Numbered from the stretch's first letter, positions 1 to 8,367 are shown. The stretch: DNA of 64,000 bases from JABDIP01 sp965227455 (GCA_965227455.1 OZ245752.1:3100001-3164000), one strand, 5' to 3'. Notes: generated by a model from the sequence alone, not told the origin. A program made the numbers and translations.

Positions 1-673
1 TATCGGCGACCAGCGTGAACAGCTCCGCGGAGGCGCGGGGCACGAGGTTCGAGCACACCGCCACCCAGCCCGTGGCGCCGAGCCAGAACGATTCATAGCC
101 GAGGATGCCGGCGAAAACGGCCATGCGATCGCCGCACAGCTCCAGGATGTCGCGGACCCGGGTAACCTCCAGCGTCGACTCCTTCACCATGGTCACCGCG
201 TCGATCCGGCTGAGGCGGGCAATGGTTTCCGGCAGCAGGTCAACATTGGCGGTCGCCGGGTTGTTGTAGACCATGATCGGGATCGAGATCGCTTCGCCGA
301 GCCGGCGGAAATGCTCGAACAGTTCGTCGTCGGTCGGCGTGCAATAGAAGGGCGGAATGATCATCACGCCATCCGCGCCCATCGCCTCCGCCTCACGCGA
401 CAGTTCGACGGCGTCGAAAGTGGCCTCCGCCCCACATCCGACCAGGATCGGCACTCGGCCGCGCGCTTCGCCGATGCAAGTCTCGATCACCAATTGGCGC
501 TCTTCCCGGCTCACCGACAGGAATTCGCCGGTGCTGCCCAGCGGGACGAGGCCATGAACACCCTCGTCGATCTGCCAATTGACGAGCCGCCGCAGCGCGG
601 CGACGTCGATCGATGCCCCATCCGCGGTGAACGGTGTGACCAAGACGGTGTAGGTCCCGCGAAACGCGCCCAT
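1..673 (-). CDS. DapA-family (dihydrodipicolinate synthase/N-acetylneuraminate lyase) aldolase, partial
   Basis: This is a class I aldolase or lyase of the DapA superfamily. Translation from the ATG at 671-673 gives about 224 residues before the window edge removes the C-terminus. Visible family signatures are GSTGEF (residues 46-51), the Tyr in IMVYNNP (Y136) and the Schiff-base Lys in TMVKEST (K164), so the enzyme should be active. The family includes dihydrodipicolinate synthase and the 4-hydroxy-pyrroline-2-carboxylate deaminase of hydroxyproline catabolism. It diverges from the HcnABC-like oxidoreductase across an AT-rich gap. That neighbour is related to D-hydroxyproline dehydrogenase, so a catabolic lyase/deaminase role is more likely than lysine biosynthesis. 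The exact substrate is inference. Confidence 0.9.
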   Translation of the reverse strand, partial: MGAFRGTYTVLVTPFTADGASIDVAALRRLVNWQIDEGVHGLVPLGSTGEFLSVSREERQLVIETCIGEARGRVPILVGCGAEATFDAVELSREAEAMGADGVMIIPPFYCTPTDDELFEHFRRLGEAISIPIMVYNNPATANVDLLPETIARLSRIDAVTMVKESTLEVTRVRDILELCGDRMAVFAGILGYESFWLGATGWVAVCSNLVPRASAELFTLVAD

Positions 674-705
674 CCCCGCTCCCGTGCTCCCTGTCCAAGG
701 TCATA

Positions 706-729
706 ATACAGAAGATATTATCTCTGTAT
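706..729. promoter_or_regulatory. Inverted repeat in divergent promoter, candidate operator
   Basis: Two perfect 7-bp arms, ATACAGA (706-712) and TCTGTAT (723-729), are separated by 10 bp. They lie in the only AT-rich stretch between the divergent lyase and oxidoreductase genes. The right arm runs into GTATAC, itself a palindrome. The cluster encodes its own GntR/FCD regulator (5582-6253), so this is a reasonable operator candidate. The link between regulator and site is inference. Confidence 0.4.
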
Positions 730-761
730 ACGGACAAAATATTGGTTATCCTAGGCCTGCT

Positions 762-3700
762 TTGAGTGATGACCAGAGAGACTCAGAGGATCCTGCGTGC
801 CCGGCCAGCGGCGCCCGGCTGACCCGCCGGCGCGTGTCCGCGACCGGCCAGGCCGTCGAATTTGCGTTCGACGGCAGAGAATTGCCGGCACTCGCCGGCG
901 AGACGATCGCTGCCGCACTCGCTGCTAACGGCATCGCCGCGCTGCGCCAGGCGGAATTGCACGGGCCGGATGGGAGACCGGATTGGCGCGGCCTGTATTG
1001 CGGCATGGGTGCCTGCTTCGAGTGCGTGGTCACGGTCGACGGACGCGCCGGCCAACGGGCATGCCTCACCAAGATCCGGGGTGGCGAGGACGTTCGGTCC
1101 GCCGCGCCAGCGGGCACCACGCTCGATCCACTCAAACCGCTCGCTGCCTGCCCCGACCGGGCCACCCTGCCGGTAATAGGAACGGACATATTGGTGATCG
1201 GCGCCGGGCCGGCCGGTCTGTCCGCAGCGGTGGCCGCGCGGTCCTGCGGCGCGCGCGTGATCGTCCTCGACGAGCGACCCGAGAGCGGCGGCCAGTACTA
1301 CAAGCCGGTGGCCCCTTCGCACAGCGCATCGGCGGCGCCGGATCGACAGTTCGCTCGCGGGGACAGGCTTGTCTCGGCGGCCCGCGAGGCCGCAGTGGAA
1401 CTGGCGCAGGACGCGATCGTCTGGGGCGCGTTCTCGGCGACCGAGGTGCTGGCCTTGGTCGCGGGCGAGGCCGTGGTCTATGCGCCGCGCCGTCTCATTC
1501 TGGCGACCGGCGCGTATGAGCGGGCGATGCCCATCCCGGGATGGACCTTGCCCGGAGTCATGACCACGGGCGCCGCCCAGACCCTGGCACGCGCCTATCA
1601 GGTCGCGCCGGGCCGGCGGGTCGTCGTCGCCGGCAACGGGCCGCTCAACTTCCAACTTGCCGCCGATCTCGTCGATCGCGGAGTCGACGTGGCGGCGGTG
1701 ATCGAAAGCGCGCCGGCGCCGCGTGATCCGGTGACTGCCATGCGCGCGCTCCGTCACGATGCCGGGAAGATGATCGAGGGAGCGGGATACCTGCTGCGAC
1801 TGATGCGGCGCCGGGTGCCGGTGCTGTGGTCGCACCTTGCCGTGGCGGCACTCGGCGAGGACCGGGTCCACGGCGTTCGCGTGGCGCCGGTGGCCGCCGA
1901 CGGCGGGGCCATGACGAGCCGGGCCCGTACCCTGTCGGCCGATCTGCTGTGTCTGGGATACGGCTTCGTCGCCTCCAGCGAGATCGCCAACGCGCTGGGT
2001 TGCCGCACGAGCCACGATCCGCGCCATCTCGGATCGCAGTGCGTGGAGGTGTCCGAATCCGGCGAGACCAGCGTTGAGGGCGTGTTCGCCGTCGGCGACG
2101 GGGCCCGCGTCGCCGGCGCCGCAGTGGCGGAGTCGGCTGGTACGATTGCCGGTGCCACCGCCGCCGGCCAGCTCGGCTTCAGCGCCGGCGCGGCGGCACT
2201 GATTGCCGGCGCCAATCGCGTCCGCCGACGGGCGCAGGCCTTCCAGGACCGTCTCTGGACCCTATTCCGGGCGCCGCCAACCCGACTGGACCAGATCGCC
2301 GACGAAACGGTGTTGTGCCGATGCGAGGGTCTGGCGTTCGGCCGAATCCGCAAGGAGATCGACAGCGGAGCGGCCAGCCTCGCGGTCCTCAAACGCCGCA
2401 CGCGACTCGCCATGGGCCGCTGCCAGGGGCGCTATTGCGTCCCGGTGGCGGCCAACCTGCTGGCCGGCGTCGCGGGAGATCGGGCCCGCATGCCGGGAGG
2501 GCTGGCGCCGCGCCTGCCGGTGAAGCCGTTTCCCGCCGCCGTGCTGGCGATCGAGAAGCCAGAATGGGGCGGCCATCAGCGGGCCGGCTCGCCGGACCTG
2601 TCCCGCCCTCTGCCGGCCCCGGCTTTCGGTCTCGACTCCGCAGATCTGGTGATCATAGGCAGTGGCGTGGTCGGTGCCTGTCTAGCCTTCGAGCTGGCCA
2701 AGGCCGGCCGCGACGTACTGGTGGTGGAGCGAGACGACGCCAATCTCCAGGCATCGGGGGCCAATGCCGGCAGCCTGCATGTACAGCTCCTGTCCTTCGA
2801 TTTCGGCGACAAGGCGGAATCGGGCGGTGGTCCGGCGGCGGCCACGCTGCCGCTCGGACCCTGGGCAGTGTCGCTGTGGAAGGAGCATGCCGAGGCCTGC
2901 GGCCACGACTTCGAGATCCGCATCACCGGCGGCCTTATGGTGGCCGAAAGCAAGGCCGGCATGGACTTCCTGAAACGCAAGGCGGCGTTGGAACGCAGCT
3001 ACGGCCTGGAGGCGGAGATCCTCGGCCCCAACGAGCTGCGGTCCCTGGCGCCGGCGCTTTCGGATCGAATGATCGGGGCCGAATACGCGCCACAGGAGGG
3101 CAAGATCAATCCGCTAACGGCGACCTACCGGATGCTGGAAGAGGCGATGCGGATGGGCGCGCGTTACCGGCGCAGCACCGATGTGGTCGGGCTGGAGAAG
3201 GCCGGCGGCTATTGGCGGGTGGACACCAACTGCGGCACCATCAAGGCTGGCCGCGTGATCAACGCGGCCGGCCCCTGGGCGCGCCAGATCGGCGCTCTGG
3301 CGGGGGTGGACGTCCCAGTCTTTAGCGCGCCGCTGCAGATGATCGTGACGGAACGCGCGCCGGCGCTCGTCGACCAGTTGGTCGCCCATGCCGACCGCCA
3401 TCTGAGTCTGAAACAGCTCGCGTCCGGCGGCTTCGTCATCGGTGGCGCCTGGACCGCGCGCTACAGCGAGCGTCGCAACATGAACGTCACGATCCGCGAG
3501 AATATCGAGGGCAATCTGTGGGTCGCCAACCGGGTCCTGCCGCAACTGGCCGGGCTGCATGTCCTGAGGAGCTGGGCCGGCATGAACGTCAACATCGACG
3601 GCGCGCCAATCATCGGCGAGGCGCCCGGCGCGCCCGGGTTCTTCAACGCGGTGGCCTCGAACGGCTACACCCTGGCACCGGCCGTGGCCCGGCTGACCGC

Positions 3701-3779
3701 GCAGCTCATCTGCGACGGGGACACCGAAATGGATATCCGGCCGTATCGCCTGGACCGATTTAGTGGATTGGCCGCATGA
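762..3779 (+). CDS. Single-chain HcnA-HcnB-HcnC-like FAD/Fe-S amino-acid (opine/D-hydroxyproline type) dehydrogenase
   Basis: One uninterrupted frame joins three modules that are usually separate subunits. In a numbering that begins at the GTG at 684, residues about 55-150 are a HcnA-like 2Fe-2S domain (C106, C111, C114, C127). Residues about 165-620 are HcnB-like, with an FAD motif GAGPAG at 173, a second GNGPLN nucleotide motif, and BFD-type cysteines near 545/547 and 579/584. Residues about 650-1031 are HcnC-like DAO, with GSGVVG at 659. The relatives are hydrogen cyanide synthase, nopaline/octopine oxidases and heteromeric D-hydroxyproline dehydrogenase. The frame opens at GTG 684, inside the promoter-like stretch; I prefer TTG 762, but the start is uncertain. 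The ATP-binding gene overlaps its stop. Substrate unknown; an amino-acid derivative is likely. Confidence 0.85.
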   Translation: MSDDQRDSEDPACPASGARLTRRRVSATGQAVEFAFDGRELPALAGETIAAALAANGIAALRQAELHGPDGRPDWRGLYCGMGACFECVVTVDGRAGQRACLTKIRGGEDVRSAAPAGTTLDPLKPLAACPDRATLPVIGTDILVIGAGPAGLSAAVAARSCGARVIVLDERPESGGQYYKPVAPSHSASAAPDRQFARGDRLVSAAREAAVELAQDAIVWGAFSATEVLALVAGEAVVYAPRRLILATGAYERAMPIPGWTLPGVMTTGAAQTLARAYQVAPGRRVVVAGNGPLNFQLAADLVDRGVDVAAVIESAPAPRDPVTAMRALRHDAGKMIEGAGYLLRLMRRRVPVLWSHLAVAALGEDRVHGVRVAPVAADGGAMTSRARTLSADLLCLGYGFVASSEIANALGCRTSHDPRHLGSQCVEVSESGETSVEGVFAVGDGARVAGAAVAESAGTIAGATAAGQLGFSAGAAALIAGANRVRRRAQAFQDRLWTLFRAPPTRLDQIADETVLCRCEGLAFGRIRKEIDSGAASLAVLKRRTRLAMGRCQGRYCVPVAANLLAGVAGDRARMPGGLAPRLPVKPFPAAVLAIEKPEWGGHQRAGSPDLSRPLPAPAFGLDSADLVIIGSGVVGACLAFELAKAGRDVLVVERDDANLQASGANAGSLHVQLLSFDFGDKAESGGGPAAATLPLGPWAVSLWKEHAEACGHDFEIRITGGLMVAESKAGMDFLKRKAALERSYGLEAEILGPNELRSLAPALSDRMIGAEYAPQEGKINPLTATYRMLEEAMRMGARYRRSTDVVGLEKAGGYWRVDTNCGTIKAGRVINAAGPWARQIGALAGVDVPVFSAPLQMIVTERAPALVDQLVAHADRHLSLKQLASGGFVIGGAWTARYSERRNMNVTIRENIEGNLWVANRVLPQLAGLHVLRSWAGMNVNIDGAPIIGEAPGAPGFFNAVASNGYTLAPAVARLTAQLICDGDTEMDIRPYRLDRFSGLAA

Positions 3780-4504
3780 TCACGCTCAACGACGTTTCCA
3801 AGACCTATGGCACGTTCCAGGTCCTGCAGAACTGCTCCACCCATGTCGACCAGGGCGAGGTGGTTGTCGTCTGTGGCCCCTCGGGGTCGGGCAAATCGAC
3901 GCTGATCAAGTGCGTCAACGGGCTGGAGCCCTTCGATTCCGGTTCCATCCGGGTCGGCGACATCGAGGTCGGAGACCCCGACACCAACCTGTCGAAGCTG
4001 CGCATGCGGGTCGGCATGGTGTTCCAGAACTTCGAGCTGTTCCCGCACCTGACGATCCTGCAGAACCTGGTGCTGTCGCAGCGCAAGGTGCTCAAGCGCG
4101 GCGCCGAAGAGGCGGAGGCCAAGGCCCGCGCTCTGCTGGCGCGCGTCGGGCTGGCCGACCAGGCGCCGAAATACCCAACACACCTGTCCGGCGGCCAGCA
4201 ACAGCGGGTGGCGATCGCCCGGGCACTGGCCATGGACCCGATGGCGATGATGTTTGACGAGCCGACCTCCGCCCTGGATCCGGAGATGATCAACGAGGTG
4301 CTGGACGTGATGGTCGAGTTGGCCGAGGAGGGTATGACGATGCTGTGCGTCACCCACGAGATGGGCTTCGCACGCAAGGTCGCCGACCGGGTGGTCTTCA
4401 TGGATGCGGGACGGATCATCGAGGACTGCCCGACGGAGGAGTTCTTCACCAATTCCCGAAGCCAGCGGGCGCAGCGCTTCCTGGCCAAGATCCTGCACCA
4501 CTGA
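3776..4504 (+). CDS. Polar amino-acid-type ABC transporter ATP-binding protein
   Basis: This is a 242-residue ATPase of the GlnQ/HisP/OccP class, which energises uptake of polar amino acids or opines at the inner membrane. It has a complete motif set: Walker A GPSGSGKS (34-41), Q-loop Gln84, signature LSGGQQQR (137-144), Walker B ending in D161-E162 and H-loop His194. The ATG overlaps the TGA of the upstream dehydrogenase by the ATGA arrangement, so the two are probably translationally coupled. No permease or periplasmic binding protein gene lies in the window. These presumably lie beyond the left edge. Together with the dehydrogenase this suggests import and oxidation of an amino-acid-like compound. 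Confidence 0.93.
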   Translation: MITLNDVSKTYGTFQVLQNCSTHVDQGEVVVVCGPSGSGKSTLIKCVNGLEPFDSGSIRVGDIEVGDPDTNLSKLRMRVGMVFQNFELFPHLTILQNLVLSQRKVLKRGAEEAEAKARALLARVGLADQAPKYPTHLSGGQQQRVAIARALAMDPMAMMFDEPTSALDPEMINEVLDVMVELAEEGMTMLCVTHEMGFARKVADRVVFMDAGRIIEDCPTEEFFTNSRSQRAQRFLAKILHH

Positions 4505-4517
4505 CCGGAACGGCGAT

Positions 4518-5585
4518 ATGGGCGGCTATGCACAAACGGTGACCGGGGCGGTGGCGGCCTCCGAGCTCGGCTGGACGCTGATGCACGAGCATATATTGTG
4601 CGACCTGCGCGACCCGGAGACCCGCGACGGCGGCATTAGCTGGCCCGACATCACCCTGGAGAACCGGTTCGAGACCGACTATTTCCAGAACCGCAACCAG
4701 GACAACATGCTGCTCGATGACGATGCCGTCGCGGTTCGGGAACTCGCACGCTTCCGCGATGCCGGCGGGCGGGCCATCGTCGAGCTGACCGTCGGCGGCC
4801 TGCGGCCGCGACCGGCTCGGCTGGCCGCGATCGCGGCGGAGAGCGGTGTCTCGGTCATCATGGGCGCCGGATACTATGTGGATGCCTATCTGCCCGATGC
4901 GGTCCGCGACGCGGATGTGGACGCGCTTGAGGAAACGCTCCTGGCGCAGCTCGGTGACGGCGCCTGGGGGACGGACGTCCGCGCCGGGCTGATCGGCGAG
5001 ATCGGCTGTTCCTGGCCGCTGGCGCCGAGCGAGCGCCGCCTGCTGACCGCCGCCGCGCGTGTGCAGCGGAAGACCGGCGTCGCCATCACGGTGCATCCGG
5101 GGCGTCATACCGACGCGCCTGCCGAGTTGGCCGACTTACTGGCGGCGTCCGGGGCTGAGCCGTCGCGGACGATCATCGGACATATGGACCGGACCGTCTT
5201 CGACCGCGACCGGCTGAGCGCGCTTCTCGGCCGCGGCTTTGTGCTGGAGTGGGATTTCTTCGGGATCGAGACGTCGCAATACTGGATGGCCGGCGTGGAT
5301 CTCGACCTGCCGACCGACTATATGCGGCTCGACCTGATCAGTGACCTGATGGCGCTCGGATACCGGGACCAGATCGCGATCTCTCACGACATCTGCACCC
5401 GGACCCGGCTGGCAGAATTTGGCGGACACGGCTACGCGCATCTGATCGGCAACGTCGTGCCGCTGATGCTGCGACGCGGCTGGGACGAAGACGACATCGA
5501 CCGGTTGCTCGGCAGGACGCCGGCGCGCCTGCTCTGCTACCTCAGCGATCCGCTTCCTCCGACTCTCACGGCGAACCCATCATGA
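4518..5585 (+). CDS. Phosphotriesterase-family metal-dependent hydrolase
   Basis: This is an amidohydrolase-superfamily TIM barrel of the phosphotriesterase-related branch, 355 residues from ATG 4518. The binuclear metal site can be followed: H23 and H25 (MHEHI), E161 in GLIGEIG in place of the carboxylated Lys of true phosphotriesterases, H193 (VTVHPG), H222 (IIGHMD) and D291 (ISHDIC). The Glu version is the usual one in the PTER/PHP branch, whose members hydrolyse lactones or amides rather than organophosphates. It lies 13 bp after the ABC ATPase and overlaps the next gene by 4 bp, so it belongs to the catabolic operon. The substrate is not predictable from sequence alone. Confidence 0.85.
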   Translation: MGGYAQTVTGAVAASELGWTLMHEHILCDLRDPETRDGGISWPDITLENRFETDYFQNRNQDNMLLDDDAVAVRELARFRDAGGRAIVELTVGGLRPRPARLAAIAAESGVSVIMGAGYYVDAYLPDAVRDADVDALEETLLAQLGDGAWGTDVRAGLIGEIGCSWPLAPSERRLLTAAARVQRKTGVAITVHPGRHTDAPAELADLLAASGAEPSRTIIGHMDRTVFDRDRLSALLGRGFVLEWDFFGIETSQYWMAGVDLDLPTDYMRLDLISDLMALGYRDQIAISHDICTRTRLAEFGGHGYAHLIGNVVPLMLRRGWDEDDIDRLLGRTPARLLCYLSDPLPPTLTANPS

Positions 5586-6253
5586 CCCAAGCCTTCGCCC
5601 CGTCCAAAGCTCCGGCAGCCGAGACCGTCAGCCTTGCAAAGCGGGTCTATCTGTCGATCCGCAGCATGATCCTGACGCGCAGGCTGACCGGTGGCGACAT
5701 CGTCTCCGAGGACCGGCTCGCCGCGGAGCTGTCGACGTCGCGCACACCGGTGCGCGAGGCCCTGCTTCTGCTGCAAAGCGAGGGGCTGATCGAAAAGCAG
5801 GTCAACCAGCCATTCCGGGTGCGGATCGTTTCGAACCGAGAGTACTTCCAGACCATGCGCCTGCGCGAGCTTCTGGAGGGCGAGGCGATCTCGATGGCGG
5901 TCGACAAGATCGACCCGGCCGGGTTGGACGATGTCGAGCGCGACATGCTCACGTTAAAAGCCAACCCGGCGGTTCCCGCCGAAAGCCACTGGGCGGCCGA
6001 CGAGAAGCTGCACGACATGATCGCCGACGCGTCGGGCAATGCCGTCATGGCGCAGGTGATCCGCGATCTGAGGGTGACCGGGCGAATCTTCGAATTATCG
6101 GGCCTGCCGTCCCGTTTCCGACCCGACACGGAGGAACACCTGCAGATCATCGAGGCGCTGAAATCCGGTGACGCGGCCAGAGCGCGGGACAGCATGGTCG
6201 CGCATATCCGCAGCCTGACCAACGACGTGCTGGCCGAAATGGCAAGCCTCTAG
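5582..6253 (+). CDS. GntR-family transcriptional regulator, FCD subfamily
   Basis: A 223-residue regulator. The N-terminal winged helix covers about residues 20-85, with the conserved GDIVSEDRLAAELSTSRTPV core. The C-terminal all-helical FCD ligand domain (about 90-215) keeps the Asp/His positions that usually bind a metal next to the effector (DEKLHDMI, EEHLQII). It starts inside the stop of the phosphotriesterase-like gene (ATGA) and precedes the M20-like gene by 20 bp. FCD regulators are usually local repressors that sense an organic acid or amino acid from the pathway they control. The inverted repeat at 706-729 is a possible target. Confidence 0.9.
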   Translation: MTQAFAPSKAPAAETVSLAKRVYLSIRSMILTRRLTGGDIVSEDRLAAELSTSRTPVREALLLLQSEGLIEKQVNQPFRVRIVSNREYFQTMRLRELLEGEAISMAVDKIDPAGLDDVERDMLTLKANPAVPAESHWAADEKLHDMIADASGNAVMAQVIRDLRVTGRIFELSGLPSRFRPDTEEHLQIIEALKSGDAARARDSMVAHIRSLTNDVLAEMASL

Positions 6254-6273
6254 CCCAGGACCGCAGCGAGCCG

Positions 6274-7641
6274 ATGCCGTCCGTCGCCGACCCGTCCGCA
6301 AGAACCGCCGCGCTCGCCCGCGCCAGCGAAGCACTCGAGCAAGAGAGCCTGGGCCTGCTGGAGAGCCTGATCGTCGCCGCCGAACGTGGGGCGGACGCGG
6401 TCGAGGCGATCCTGCATCGGGCCCTGCGCGATGCCGAATGCGATACATCCACGCTCGAATACGATCCGCGCGCGGTCCCACTGATCGACGAGTTCGCCGC
6501 GACCGAAGTCGGAGCGAGCAGGGGTGAGCGCTGCCTCATAGGGCGTGTCGAAGGCGCCGCCGGAGGGCGCAGCCTGATCTTGTTTGCCCATCCCGACACC
6601 GAGGCGTTCCAGCGTGAGCCGGCCTGGCGGACCGACCCATTCGTGCCATCTCGTCGCGACGGCCGGCTGCACGGCTGGGGCGTGGCCGACGACCTCGCCG
6701 GTGTGGCCATGCTGGTCCAGGCCATCCGGGTGCTGCGCGAGGCCGGCCTTTGTCCGGGTGGGGACGTCGTCCTGGTCAGCGCGCCCAGCAAGAAGCATCG
6801 CCGCGGGATTGCCGCCGCGCTCCACCACGGGCTGGCGGCCGATGCCGCGGTCTATCTCCATCCGGCCGAGTCCGGTCGCGGGCTCGACGAGATCAAGGCC
6901 TTCGCGCCCGGCCAGCTCGAATTCCAGATCACCGTGTCGGGTCGCCCGCCCGACACCTCGGAACCGGCGCATACCGCCTTCGCGCACACCGCGGTCAACC
7001 CGTTCGACCAGGCCTTGACCATCGTCGCGGCGCTCCGCCGCCTCGACGACGAGCGGGGCGCGGGGACGACCCATCCGCGATTGCAGGAGGCGATCGGCAG
7101 GTCGGCCAATCTGATGCTTTCGCATTGCGCGTTCGGCGCTGGCCGCGTGCTGAGCCGCATGCCGGAGACGTGCCAGATCGGCGGCGCGATGACGCTCGTC
7201 CCCGGCGAAGGACTCGAGGCGGTCAGGGAGCAATTCGAGGCCGCCATCGACGCAGCCGCGCGACAGGACCCTTGGCTTGCCCACAATCCGCCCCGGATCA
7301 ACTGGTTGGCCGGCGTGACCGCGGCGGAGACCCCGGAGGACTCGCCAATCTACCGGACCGTCGACAAGGCGCTGCGCCGCTTCGGGGCCGACCCGCGCGT
7401 CAACCCGCTGCATACCTCGAGCGACATCCGCAACCCGATCGTGCAAAAGGGCATTCCGACGGTGGGATTCGGTCCGCTATGCGGCGGGCTCGCCATGTCC
7501 GGCCTCACCGACGAATGGGTCGACATTGGCAGCTTGGTAAAGGCGATCGCGGTGACCGCGGAGATCATCGTGGCCTGGAGCGGCACTGAAGAGTCCCATG
7601 GCGCGCTGTGTGCGGTGCCGCGAGAAACAGAGACTCCGTAA
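6274..7641 (+). CDS. M20-family (ArgE/DapE/carboxypeptidase-like) protein with altered catalytic pair
   Basis: A 455-residue protein with the M20 metallopeptidase fold. Metal and catalytic landmarks are present at FAHPDTE (H106, D108), GVADDLAG (D139/D140), LHPAES (H196, E199) and the late LHTSSD His (H380). Where active members have Glu-Glu (general base plus metal ligand), this protein has SAPSKKHRRG, i.e. Lys173-Lys174. It may therefore be a non-hydrolytic or mechanistically altered member, or part of a subfamily with another base. It is the last gene of the catabolic operon. In an active enzyme of this family the expected reaction would be removal of an N-acyl or N-carbamoyl group from an amino acid. 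Confidence 0.8.
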   Translation: MPSVADPSARTAALARASEALEQESLGLLESLIVAAERGADAVEAILHRALRDAECDTSTLEYDPRAVPLIDEFAATEVGASRGERCLIGRVEGAAGGRSLILFAHPDTEAFQREPAWRTDPFVPSRRDGRLHGWGVADDLAGVAMLVQAIRVLREAGLCPGGDVVLVSAPSKKHRRGIAAALHHGLAADAAVYLHPAESGRGLDEIKAFAPGQLEFQITVSGRPPDTSEPAHTAFAHTAVNPFDQALTIVAALRRLDDERGAGTTHPRLQEAIGRSANLMLSHCAFGAGRVLSRMPETCQIGGAMTLVPGEGLEAVREQFEAAIDAAARQDPWLAHNPPRINWLAGVTAAETPEDSPIYRTVDKALRRFGADPRVNPLHTSSDIRNPIVQKGIPTVGFGPLCGGLAMSGLTDEWVDIGSLVKAIAVTAEIIVAWSGTEESHGALCAVPRETETP

Positions 7642-7975
7642 CTCCGCATTTCGTATCAGGGTATTGTTCAGCTGCGAAGGCAGGATATGAGCTTGCGGCA
7701 GCCAAATTCGTGAGCATGCGCCCTTGCCGTTAGGGGACACCGCCATGAGTACAAGCTGTATCCAATTTACGGCCTGCACCAGCCGTGGCGGCATTATTCA
7801 CCACCTGCCTCCTCGCAATACCAACTGCGAGGCCTCGTCGAGTGTATCAAAGCGCACCCGGCCGACGCGTGAGTTCGCTCCCGGATGCTTCCACGCAGCT
7901 TCGGCTGGGCCGTGAGAATCCGTCTCTCCAGACATGCCAAAGCCCGCCATCCTGTTGGACTGGCGGGCTTTTTGT
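7642..7975. other. Intergenic stretch between catabolic operon and rRNA operon
   Basis: About 330 bp separates the M20-like gene from tRNA-fMet. Only short frames with no recognisable protein features are present (for example 7744-7915). The one clear element is the hairpin at 7939-7973. Confidence 0.6.
7939..7973. terminator. Bidirectional intrinsic terminator between convergent operons
   Basis: Perfect 11-bp stem: AAAGCCCGCCA (7939-7949) pairs with TGGCGGGCTTT (7961-7971) across an 11-nt loop. On the plus strand it is followed by a run of five T (7969-7973). On the minus strand it is followed by three U. It lies between the plus-strand catabolic operon and the minus-strand rRNA operon and can serve both; the minus-strand U-tract is weak. 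Confidence 0.75.
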
Positions 7976-8052
<77 letters not shown>

Positions 8053-8220
8053 TCAGAGGACAGGGATCAGGGATCAGGGATCAGAGGGATTTGGTGTCTG
8101 GTCCTGAGCTGATCCGGTTGGTCTGGGTATTGGCTGCCGCGGGTGCGGCGTGTGGAGAGGAAGGTGGGGTTTGGCGGTCAGGGCTGTTCTGATCCCTGAT
8201 GCCTGATGTCTGCTCTCTGG
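8053..8220. repeat. Heptamer inverted-repeat element A (5S to tRNA-fMet spacer)
   Basis: The left arm, TCAGAGGACAG followed by three exact GGATCAG units (8064-8084), starts directly at the tRNA-fMet 5' end. The right arm is CTGATCC, CTGATGC, CTGATGT and then CTGCTCTCTGG (8189-8220), an imperfect reverse complement of the left. About 100 bp of non-coding sequence lies between them. The arms match the terminal repeats of the 23S intervening sequence (10091-10547). The element has no gene, so it looks like a short non-autonomous relative. Confidence 0.8.
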
Positions 8221-8233
8221 CTCCGGTCTTGGA

Positions 8234-8353
8234 GGACCTGGCGGCGACCTACTCTCCCACGCCTTAAGACGCAGTACCATCGGCGCTGAGGGTTTTCACG
8301 GCCGAGTTCGGGATGGGATCGGGTGTATTGCCCCTCGCCATAGCCACCAGGTC
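8234..8353 (-). rRNA. rrf: 5S ribosomal RNA
   Basis: About 120 nt, with pairing ends GACCTGGTGG and CCGCCAGGTC and the conserved internal blocks around CCCGATCCCATCCCGAAC and GGGAGAGTAGG. It lies between 23S and tRNA-fMet. The ends are set by the terminal helix and may be off by a few nucleotides. Confidence 0.95.
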
Positions 8354-8367
8354 GTCGAAGACCGGAT

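Noticed and set aside
1..673. Lysine-pathway dapA
   Set aside because: The gene is divergent from a catabolic operon and the DapA family is broad. Its catalytic residues alone cannot show the biosynthetic function.
762..3779. Hydrogen cyanide synthase
   Set aside because: The modules are related to HcnABC, but the family also contains opine and D-hydroxyproline dehydrogenases. The neighbouring lyase, transporter and hydrolase genes favour amino-acid catabolism.
4518..5585. Organophosphate-degrading phosphotriesterase
   Set aside because: The bridging residue is Glu161 rather than carboxylated Lys, typical of the PTER-like branch with other substrates.
7744..7915. Possible small gene between the M20-like gene and tRNA-fMet
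   Set aside because: No ribosome-binding site, no protein features, odd composition; treated as intergenic.
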